Source: Didymodactylos carnosus (Eukaryota; Rotifera; Eurotatoria; Philodinida; Philodinidae). From it: 24,706 nt of DNA. This document shows positions 10,708 to 18,233 of the stretch, piece after piece. The notes beneath the pieces are model-generated. The model was not told the DNA's origin and ran no database searches. It was given only the letters and a program-made list of their open reading frames with translations. Position 1 is the stretch's first letter; every line of letters starts with the position of its first letter. Made by a program: the position numbers and the translations under genes. Location: assembly GCA_905250885.1 (NCBI GenBank), contig CAJNOQ010002365.1, positions 1 to 24,706 of the forward strand. The letters are read 5' to 3'.

Positions 10708-11348
10708 GGGTTAATCCATGGGTATCGAACCACTTTTTGGAAAAAGTTTTTTTATCGGCTTTTTTCGTTCTAGTTAGCTGGGACGTGGTCAGAAAACAGC
10801 TTTGGCCGAAAAAAATTGCTGACTTTCACCTTAAATGAGGGAGATCTGAAGCTGTTTCTAGGAACATCTAATGAGGGTCATCCAAGTTATTTCAAGATTT
10901 TGGACTCATATTTTGCCCATTGGTAGAGGACCACTAGACTAGCATAATCTCCAAAGGATTCTTCTTTTGATTGAGATTTGACTGAGATATGAATGTTTCA
11001 AAACTATGTATTTCATTTCTAGAAAAATTATAAAAGAATGAAAAATCTATGTTTTGAAACACTCATATCCCAGTCAAATCTCAATCAAGAGAAGAATCCT
11101 TTGGAGATTGTGCTAGTCTAATGGTCCTCTACCAATGGGCAAAATATGAGTCCAAAATCTTGAAATAACTTGGATGACCCTCATTAGATGTTCCTAGAAA
11201 CAGCTTCAGCTCTCCCTCATTTAAGGTGAAAGTCAGTAATTCTTTTCGGCCAAAGCTGTTTTCGGACCACGTCCCAGCTAACTAGAACGAAAAAAGCCGA
11301 TAAAAAAACTTTTTCCAAAAAAGTGGTTGGATACCCATGGATTCACCC
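10708..11348. mobile_element. Nearly perfect 641-bp palindromic element (foldback/MITE)
   Basis: Arms of about 310 bp (10708-11017 and about 11040-11348) are reverse complements with only a few differences, leaving a loop of about 25 bp. Termini are gggttaatccatgggtatc and gatacccatggattcaccc. Both sides are flanked by TA (10706-10707, 11349-11350), as expected for a Tc1/mariner-type TA target duplication, although the left flank is a TA-rich run. It has no coding capacity. The close arm identity points to a recent insertion or to gene conversion between arms. Confidence 0.8.
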
Positions 11349-11461
11349 TATAATAAATTTAAAAAATCGACTGAAAACATTTTTTTCAGGACGGATGGTA
11401 CTCACGAGAAATAGAGAATTATTTATTTTGTCGCTGAAACTGTATATCGCGTAATCGATCG

Positions 11462-11891
11462 TGCGGAGCTGAAACCGGTTGAGAAACGGTAAATCGGTCT
11501 GAAAGTGTAACCGGATCGATCCGGCCGGTAAGCTGACCGATTGAAATTATAATTCAAACTGGTAAAATACCGGTGAAAAACTGACGAAGGTTGTTGAAAA
11601 TCGATTTTCAGAAAGAATTTCCTGCAGAAATGAAAATAGTTTGCAAGCACTTCTGAGAGAATCTTCACAATAACGAGTCTATAACATTTAATCTTAAGAC
11701 AAGTGATGAAAACAATATCTGTCTTGAGTATCTTATTTATGCTGATCGGAAAAGATGTGAAATTTTAGTTATTTGATGAAAAACAGAGTAAAAAGAGCTG
11801 ATGTTGCAAAAGTTTTAACCGGTGAAATACCAATCTACCGGTCCCGTTGACTTTTACAACTGGTCCGATTCTGTCCAGTTCCAGCTCTGCA
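11462..11891. mobile_element. Decayed inverted-repeat element rich in CCGGT motifs
   Basis: tgcggagctgaaaccgg at 11462-11478 and ccagttccagctctgca at 11875-11891 are imperfect terminal inverted repeats (13 of 17 matching). Both sub-terminal zones are rich in accggt-like motifs (near 11473, 11503, 11520, 11570, 11818 and 11837), a composition unlike the surrounding AT-rich DNA. No transposase is present. The gene at 11929 begins only 38 bp after its right end, so the element may lie in that gene's promoter. Confidence 0.5.
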
Positions 11892-11928
11892 ATTGTATAG
11901 TTTTAAGTTTTAGATTTTCGAATCAAAC

Positions 11929-12615
11929 ATGCCATTAAATGAGATATATGGTGGTTTCGAACTGAGTGAAACTCTGTTACTTGATGAATGTTTGAACAAT
12001 TGTCGTACATTAAAACTTCAAAACTCAAAAACATTAAATTTTATACGATATTTTACAAATATGAATACTTGTCTACAGTACATTAAGAATAATGCTAACA
12101 AGGCCTTATTTATATTTATTTCATGTGAAAATGTTTTACAATTATTTATTGAATTAGCAGGATATGAACAAATCAAAAAAATTTTCGTATTTTTTATTGA
12201 AGAACAAAGTTGTAGTTTTATGTTGGATTGGTCAAGACGCTATCAAAAACATATTGAAAAATTATTTTGCTCAACTGAATTGGATTATCAATTAATGTAT
12301 TTTGGTATTGATTACTGTAAATCAGTTGGTGATGAAAATAAACGACGACAACGAGATCAATTGGCCCAATTTAATTATGAAGATGTTGAAAATTTGTACA
12401 AGTCGCTAGCATCATATAATTTATCTCTTATCAAACATCAAAGAGAGAAAATAGATGCACAACCAGACCCGATAGCTATAGAATCTGATCAATATTGCAC
12501 TAATAATACAGAAGCTGCTCTGTCAAATATTACTATCATCGATCATGATGAAATCATCGATCATGATGAAGACGAAATTAGTGAATCAGTATCAAATAGT
12601 GTAATCCCTTTTTGA
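11929..12615 (+). CDS. Single-exon receiver-like domain protein with an acidic tail (228 aa)
   Basis: The frame opens with ATG in a good context (tcaaacATGcc) and runs uninterrupted to TGA. Residues about 14-125 align by pattern with both domains of the gene at 7295: strand TLLLDE, then NMNTCLQYIKNNANKALFIF, then IKKIFVFFIEEQ, then a helix with DWSRRYQKHIEKLF. A helical tail (KRRQRDQLAQFNYEDVENLY, 139-158) takes the place of the TPR-like segment, with LAQFNYEDVENLYKSL matching LALEQYQQVERLYNIL of that gene. The last 60 residues are acidic and low in complexity, with a tandem IIDHDE repeat at 203-214. The family is, from memory, the bdelloid receiver-like domain found in front of TPR or ADP-ribosyltransferase modules; here it stands alone, so it may be an adaptor or a truncated paralogue. 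No signal peptide or membrane segment is visible; likely cytoplasmic. Confidence 0.7.
   Translation: MPLNEIYGGFELSETLLLDECLNNCRTLKLQNSKTLNFIRYFTNMNTCLQYIKNNANKALFIFISCENVLQLFIELAGYEQIKKIFVFFIEEQSCSFMLDWSRRYQKHIEKLFCSTELDYQLMYFGIDYCKSVGDENKRRQRDQLAQFNYEDVENLYKSLASYNLSLIKHQREKIDAQPDPIAIESDQYCTNNTEAALSNITIIDHDEIIDHDEDEISESVSNSVIPF
12535..12570 (+). repeat. Exact 18-bp tandem duplication in the coding sequence
   Basis: atcatcgatcatgatgaa occurs twice head to tail (12535-12552 and 12553-12570), encoding IIDHDE twice in the acidic tail. The copies are identical and the unit is a multiple of three, so this is a recent in-frame slippage event. The copy number may vary between alleles. Confidence 0.9.
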
Positions 12616-13079
12616 TATTTTCATTCAAGCAGTCTGTAGATGTGTGATTGGATATGCCAATTTTTCTGTGCTCAATTCTAATCATGTTTTTTTGTAAACA
12701 TACGTTACTATAATTTATTTCTATGATGAAATTTCTTTGCAAGTCTTTCCTCTTTTAATAAGTAAAGCACTGCTACAGTATATTAATGTTGTAATATGGA
12801 GAAATGGTGTGGGACTTTTATCTGTTCTGAGATAAATGATAATGGTAACCAGGGATTTTTTACTTTATTTCACATTTATTTACTAAGAATATAAATATTT
12901 TTTGGACTGTTTCTATTTTTATAGATCGCTGCGCATTTAGCATTGTGGCTATAGAGTCACATGTATTTTAGTTTTACTGTCACCTTTTATAGTTTGTATC
13001 TATTGTTGATTTAAATTAAAAATTGTGTTAAATGTAATGTTTTTTGTCTAGTTGTTAGTATTTCATTTAGAGAAGTATA
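12616..13079. other. Spacer between the 11929 gene and the retrotransposon 3' end
   Basis: AT-rich without open frames. Its right part, up to about 12910, is probably the 3' untranslated region of the minus-strand retrotransposon, because it follows that element's last coding remnant directly. I could not find a clear 3' terminus or poly-A tail. Confidence 0.4.
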
Positions 13080-13265
13080 TTAAATTTTGTTTGATATCAA
13101 GTTTTGTAATAGAGTTAATCTTTCTTCCTTAAATTTTGGACAGTTAAATATTAAATAACTTCTCGTTTCTAATACGTTGCATGTATCACAGAATGGATTA
13201 TTTGTTTTATTACATAAATATTTCCTAACATTTGTATTATATGAATTTAATCTAAACTGTATCAA
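13080..13265 (-). pseudogene. C-terminal zinc-knuckle region of the LINE ORF2
   Basis: The translated piece contains CDTC, then LETRSYLIFNCPKF. This fits the C-x2-C ... E(T)xxHxLxxCPxF pattern found after RNase H in many LINE ORF2 proteins. The usual histidine is a tyrosine here (RSYLIFNC), so metal binding is probably lost. It follows the RNase H remnant on the same strand after about 100 bp. Confidence 0.7.
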
Positions 13266-13371
13266 TAATCTTTATTATTCATCATTTATTAAATCAATAT
13301 ACAATTTCTTTCTCATGAATACATTTGGTACAAGATTAAAATAAATTTTCCCCCATCTATTGTTTTTCCAT

Positions 13372-14623
13372 TCATTCTTCCTGGATGCACTTAAATAATT
13401 CTGAAGTCATATTTGGATATTGATATAGTGGTTTCTCAATAAATAATAATCGTTCTGGATTTCCATGGGATGTTTTAGATGATACAGTACCTCCAGCAAT
13501 AAAATCAGCTAATTCATTTCCTACTGAGTTACAATGTCCTGGAGTCCCGTGTGATGTTAAGTGACATCCTTGTCTATCCTTGAAATATTTTTTCATCCGC
13601 TTTGTTTTTTGTATGATTTATGTCGATTACTGCTGTAAGTTCGCAGAGATGATTTACAATCGGAGAAAATATGAATATTTGTTGGTGGTTTTGGTTGTTG
13701 TATCAAAGAACAGATAGCTATGTGAGCACGGACCTGCGTAGGTGCCGGACATTGGGGGGGTGTAACGAAAGTTTTTTGTCCGAGATAGTGTAAACTTTAT
13801 TTTAAATTTCACGTTCGAGGTGGTGTAAACTCTGTTTTTTGCATAGTTACTCAGTACCTTGTTAGTGTTCTTTTAAATTTTTGGGGGGGTACAAAAAAAT
13901 AAATATTAAATAAATAAACATTTGGGGGGGAGGGGGGTAAATTTACGACACTGTCGAATTTCGAGCGAAAATTTTCAAACAGACTAGAAATTCGATAGAT
14001 TTTTCGCTCCACTTTTCTAGTGGAGAAGCAAAAGCGTAAACACGTAGAGGCGTAGACAATCCCTACGTCACCATTTCTCTATGTCTCTAGGAAAAAAACC
14101 ATCAATAGTCTCATTGAACGTGGTCTGGTGACTCACTCTCATGCTCATCCGCCCTATGCTTTTATGTCATTAAGCTTTCACGTCTTTACCCTTTTATGTC
14201 TCTTTGAAAGTTTTCAATGGAATTGGACAGGCTTTCGACAGTATCGAATTTCGAGTCAAAAAATTTTGACACTGTCGAATTTTTAGTCTGTCGAAAATTT
14301 TTCGCTCGAAATTCGACAGTGTCGAAACACGCTGTCGAAAACGATTTCTGTCGAACTGCGGAATTACAAAAAATGTCACTAGTAACTCTTCATTTTACAT
14401 ACTGAATAACATTATCAATAAGTGATGTTGTAACCGCAGAAGCTAATTTATAATAAACTTTTAAACCATCGGTACATAGAATAAGAAGATCATTTGTATT
14501 AGTTAATTGTTGTGTTAGAATTTGTCTTTCATTTTCAAATGCTGTATCGCGATCTACTATATTAACGTTTGCTTTTATTGTATTAATTAAACTGATGATA
14601 GATGACTCACTTTGTTCTATCAT
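13372..14623 (-). pseudogene. RNase H domain of the LINE, split by an insertion
   Basis: Read on the minus strand, the first part (14623-14390) contains DLLILCTDGLKVYYKLASAV, the first RNase H strand with its catalytic Asp in TDG. After the insertion, about 13740-13610 gives AHIAICSLIQQPKP and IHIFSDCKSSL, the third catalytic Asp. Then 13596-13372 gives LTSHGTPGHCNSVGNELAD, the SHxGxxGNExAD motif carrying the fourth. The catalytic Glu helix is lost or altered at the insertion (AH where AE is usual). A stop and a frame change lie between the second and third parts. In an intact element this domain would remove the RNA template during reverse transcription; this copy is dead. Confidence 0.75.
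13741..14389. mobile_element. Insertion in the RNase H remnant, with CTGTCGAA inverted repeats
   Basis: This segment interrupts the RNase H frame. cgacactgtcgaatttcgag at 13946 is repeated inverted as ctcgaaattcgacagtgtcg ending at 14324; the arms are about 42 bp with a loop of about 295 bp. The core word ctgtcgaa or its complement occurs at least five more times up to 14360. The left part (13754-13937) has G runs of 7, 7, 7 and 6 and a direct repeat of 'gtgtaaact' (13789, 13823). It is non-coding, and the exact insertion boundaries are uncertain. Confidence 0.55.
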
Positions 14624-14811
14624 TGTTAATATTATTATTTTGGATTAGACATGTAGCTAATTTACTAAGTATATCTGACAATGCGGATGTCGTCGTTAGT
14701 CTTATCCTATTGTTGATGTTTCTATCAATTTCTGTAAGTATTTTTTGTAAAATATGTGTTGGTTGCCGTATTTTAATTGAAATGGCTTTCTTTAATCTTT
14801 TATATATAAGG

Positions 14812-14952
14812 CGCACTGAAGGCCCAAAAAAGCATGGTCGTTTTTGTTTAATATTGTTACAGTATGATTCATTTCTTTCTTTCTCGTTCCTTGATATCAT
14901 ACAGAACATGTTCTGTACAAAAACGATCATGTTTTTTTGGGCTCTCAGTGCG
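14812..14952. mobile_element. 141-bp MITE inserted in the LINE
   Basis: Terminal inverted repeats of 36 bp (14812-14847 and 14917-14952) match at 32 positions; both begin cgcactga. A perfect 16-bp palindrome, acagaacatgttctgt (14901-14916), adjoins the right arm. The insertion interrupts the LINE reading frame: on the minus strand LLPTNLR stops at its edge and RLIYKRLKKAI resumes beyond it. I see no clear target-site duplication. Confidence 0.75.
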
Positions 14953-15225
14953 TAAATTAGTTGGTAATAATCCTGTTTCTACTTCCATTGCGCTTAATGA
15001 GCATGTACTATCTGTTCCAGTAGCTAATGGTGAAATTCTTTTTTGTAGTTTAATCAAAGATCCATTTAATAATTTAGACCATCTACAAGACCATATTGTT
15101 GATCCCAAATCTAGTTTAGATACAATATTAGTTTTATGCAGTTTTAACACAGTGTCTGTTGACAGGCCAGTATTCTTTTTTGCAAATATTTCAGTCTTGT
15201 GATTATTATCCTTTTCTGAAAACGA
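14953..15225 (-). pseudogene. Reverse transcriptase thumb region of the LINE
   Basis: On the minus strand, one frame gives LKYLQKRILACQQTLC and, after a frame change, LHKTNIVSKLDLGSTIW, SKLLNGSLIKLQKRI and METGLLPTNLR-like sequence. This is the usual end of LINE reverse transcriptases (L..l....skldyG...w, then L..iQ.r.lr, then E.g.lPl..rr). The palm domain that should precede it is absent, replaced by unrelated sequence from about 15226. The piece is inactive. Confidence 0.7.
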
Positions 15226-16090
15226 GGCCGCTCAGCAGAATGCTTATCGCATTTGAACGAAAAGTGATAGAGACATGCAGTTTTCACCGTTGGATAGAGA
15301 ATATAGGGGAGCATAAGCGTATGCAAAAACTACGCTTCCAGGTAAGGTTTACCATGATAAGCCTTTCGATGCAGTCTACGAGATCGTACGATGGACTCTG
15401 ATTTTCAGACAGTTCAATCGATAGCCCGACCCGAGATCTACAATTCTAGATCAGTCTTAACTTTCTGTCTCTGACGATTCACGAGCTATACGCATTTTCC
15501 TGAGAGCTCCGATTTTGGCCAGTGGACTTTGAGTGATTCTAAAAAGGGTCAGAATAGGGGTAATCGGCCACGCTGAGTCGAGTGGTGATGTTTACTTTTA
15601 GTTAAAATAAAATAAAAAAAATTGACTTTTCTCGAAAACGACTAAATATTTCTAAAAAAGCATTGAGTACTTGTTTTTCTACAAGTATACTAATTAGAAG
15701 CAATAACAATTAATGCTTGGTCTTTCAATGGAAAAAACTAGATACGTTTGCAAATTGGGTACTAGGGTTTTTACAATTCTGCTCCTGTTTCGTGGTTTTG
15801 AAGGTAAGTTTCAATTTTAAAATTTTTGAATTCATTTTTTTATACTCAGTTTTCGATGGACAATCAGAAAAACATAGGTTTGGAATGTAGAAAAATAATA
15901 AGTATGAAAAATTTCATTATTTTTGACAATTTCACGGTCTTCTGCTTATTTTCAAAAAATAGGTATTTTTAAATCTTTTCACCAAACAATGACTTCTTAA
16001 AATGTGTAATTGTGTTTTTCCGATGCACCTCGATGAGCTCTATCGAACGAAAAAAATACTTGCTGTAATTTTGAATTACCGCCATCTTAA
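15226..16090. other. Non-coding insertion in place of the RT core
   Basis: No RT motif and no long frame in either direction. The segment around 15563-15600 (ggtaatcggccacgctgagt...gtggtgatgttta) resembles 24555-24592 (ggtaatcgactacgctgagc...gtggcaacatttg), so it is probably part of a dispersed repeat. The remainder is AT-rich. Boundaries are estimated from where the LINE frames stop. Confidence 0.45.
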
Positions 16091-16638
16091 TTTCTATATT
16101 GAAATGAATATATTTTGTACGTCGTCATAAAACATTTTCGCTGTTTTTTGTATGAATAATGTTTGTAGAGTTTATAGCTGTTATAGCCAAATGCTTTATA
16201 TATTGGACTATTTGAGATAATAGTCTTAGTTTCATCTAACTGAATTGCATCCTTGGTGTGATTATTATTATCAATTAATCGATTGGGATTTTCATCGTCC
16301 ACGCTCCCACTTAAATCGCTGTTATTATCATTTTCTTCGGGACCAAATTCATCTAACAATTTTGTGGCCATTTCGTTCTCATCTGGGATTTTTTCATCAT
16401 TTTAAATCCACAAAAATGGGATATTTTTTCTCAGTTTTTGTACAAATAGTTGTTGAATTTTACTAAAATTTTTTACTTCCCTTCATCTTCTGTCAATATT
16501 CTTCTTTAGCAAGTCGAATCATATCTTTAAATTCTTATGTTTTCTTGTATAGTTATAGTAGTTCATTGGGAATTTCATCTTTTTCCTAAAACGTTTTAAT
16601 TTTCTGACGTGTTTTCGTTGTTCATAAATTTCTTATGA
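16091..16638 (-). pseudogene. Linker and N-terminal RT part of the LINE
   Basis: Just downstream of the endonuclease piece, the minus strand gives EIYEQRKHVRKLKRFRKK and MIRLAKEEY, separated by stops. This is the basic linker (W..e......R..lkk..., iR.aKe.yw) common to LINEs. Then 16371-16150 gives ENEMATKLLDEFGPEEND, matching the start of RT (KA..l.e.F), followed by a hydrophilic run rich in Asn and Asp. The frame degrades near 16150, before any RT catalytic motif. Confidence 0.55.
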
Positions 16639-17383
16639 TCACCATGGGTGTGTATATTCATTTAATTTCTTTTTTGGAACAAGTTTATCGGCAGCTGTTA
16701 ATATAATTTCATCGACTTGTGTGGCTAATATTTCAGTTTCATTTTTAAATTTTGGGTGATAATTAATGAGATTTTTCTGCATAATTTCTTGTTTAATATA
16801 TACTGTGAAACTCTCCCAATTTGCTTTATTAATATTCCAACGAAGAATGAATGTAATAAAATTTTGTTGTGTAACTGTCAAATTATCTAGTGTTAGTAAA
16901 ACAAGTCTATGATCTAGATTTTTTACACTGTTTAATATTTGTACTAAGCGGAAATGTGTTTTATCTTATGCTGATAATAATGCTAAATTAATAATACTTG
17001 TTTGTTGTCTAGAATTACTAAACGTATATTGTCCATAAGGATTCAAAATACTTAAATCAGTAAGTTAACTTATAATTAATAAAGTCTAATAGTTCTTCAT
17101 CTACTCTATTGTTGATTTTATCACCCCATGCTGCATAACGTCCATTAAAATCTCCACATAAAATAATTTTTGATAAATAACGTTTAAATTCATTCCATTT
17201 ATTGTTAAAAAATCTTTTTGTTTCTGATGAATTTGGTCTATTATAAATAACTATTAAAACAATGGAACTATCTTTTAATATTATTTGTGTGATGATAATA
17301 TCCAACTTAGGATCTTCAAGTTGACAGAGACGTCTTATTTGAATTTTATCTGATGTAAAGTGGCATTCACTTGAAAATTTCAT
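16639..17383 (-). pseudogene. Endonuclease domain of the LINE, N-terminally truncated
   Basis: The minus strand gives IVLIVIYNRPN (the vYrPP strand), then KIILCGDFNGRYAAWGD, the GDFNxxxxxWG motif with the catalytic Asp and Asn. After a one-base frameshift near 17070 come NPYGQYTFSN and SIINLAL (IINL where IDl is usual), and after a stop near 16967, VKNLDHRLVLL (LDH where SDH is usual). Two catalytic positions thus look altered. About the first 80 residues of a typical domain are missing. In an active copy it would nick target DNA to prime reverse transcription. Confidence 0.75.
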
Positions 17384-17512
17384 TCATTCCCGCCAAGATC
17401 TCGTTTATTCATACCCAAAAAGTGCATTGGCCGAGATCTTAGCAAGAATCGTCAGAGATATTTAGCATGGGCGCTCACATACACATGAAAAGATCATACA
17501 GAAAAAAAATTC

Positions 17513-17541
17513 TTTATTTAAATATAAAGGCATAGTTTATT
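17513..17541 (-). promoter_or_regulatory. Two polyadenylation signals for the TIR gene
   Basis: On the minus strand AATAAA occurs at 17541-17536 and 17518-17513, about 55 and 78 nt after the stop codon at 17596. Both are well placed for 3' end formation of the TIR gene. Confidence 0.55.
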
Positions 17542-17595
17542 AATAGATGCAAAAAGTTCACAAATTTTTCACATTACTATACAAACAATTGGTTT

Positions 17596-18233
17596 CTAAT
17601 TCGGTACATATTTTTTTACTTCTTTCACGAAACGCAGATAAACATTAAGTGGAAGAATTTTATTGTGTAGATCAAACAGTTCAGATTTTAATGACTGGTA
17701 CATTAAATCGAAATTTCTCTCACACATTTGATAAGTTTTAAGTAAGCTATCTCCATCCATTTGTTCACACAATGGGAGCATTGCATCAAGCTTTTTATCC
17801 ACAAGAAAATGTTGAACATTGTCTTCTGTAAATAGAGTTACACAAGTTGGGTAGGAGGATTGTTGTAGTTGTAGATTTCTATTACCAGAAAGACAAGAGA
17901 GAGCTTAAAAGTCGATAGCAACATTTTCAAAATTACCTTGTAGAAGTTTCAGCCGCATTTGGAAGAACCATTGAAAGTTCTTTTACAAAATGCATATAAA
18001 CATCAAGTGGTAAGATTTTATTGTGTAGATCAAACAGTTCAGTTTTTAATGACTGGTACATTTGAGCGAAATTCTTCTCACACATTTGATAAGTTTTGAA
18101 CAGGCTATTTCCATCCATTTGGCCACATATGGGAAACATCACATTAAGCTTTTTATCTGATAGAAAATCCTGAACATTTTGTTTCGTGAAGAGGGTAACA
18201 CAAGTTGGATAGGAATACTGTTGGGAGAATGAA
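17596..18233 (-). repeat. Tandemly duplicated SAM-like exons
   Basis: Exons 18233-17937 and 17878-17596 encode the same module. Nucleotide similarity is high over 90-100 bases (for example ttttattgtgtagatcaaac is identical at 17658 and 18016). The first copy is 297 nt, a multiple of three, and is bounded by phase-2 introns on both sides, so it can be duplicated without breaking the frame. The final copy ends in a stop codon. Confidence 0.85.

Larger units (their letters stand above)
13080..17384 (-). mobile_element. Decayed non-LTR retrotransposon (LINE with RNase H), with nested insertions
   Basis: Minus-strand fragments appear in the right order for one LINE: apurinic-type endonuclease (17383-16900), linker (16881-16400), RT start (about 16400-16150), RT thumb (about 15225-14953), post-RT linker (14810-14620), RNase H (14623-13372) and a CCHC-like zinc knuckle (13265-13080). 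The order and an RNase H after RT suggest an I/LOA-like group. The element is 5'-truncated inside the endonuclease at about 17384, and the RT palm with its catalytic aspartates is missing. Insertions occupy about 15226-16090, 14812-14952 and about 13741-14389. Frameshifts and stops make it inactive. Confidence 0.8.

Noticed and set aside
14602..15202. Plus-strand frames of 117 and 112 codons
   Set aside because: They are shadows of the minus-strand LINE and the MITE inserted in it; the minus strand matches RT and RNase H motifs.
17404..17595. The LINE and the TIR gene as one transcription unit
   Set aside because: They are on the same strand, but polyadenylation signals at 17541 and 17518 separate them and the LINE is 5'-truncated and dead.
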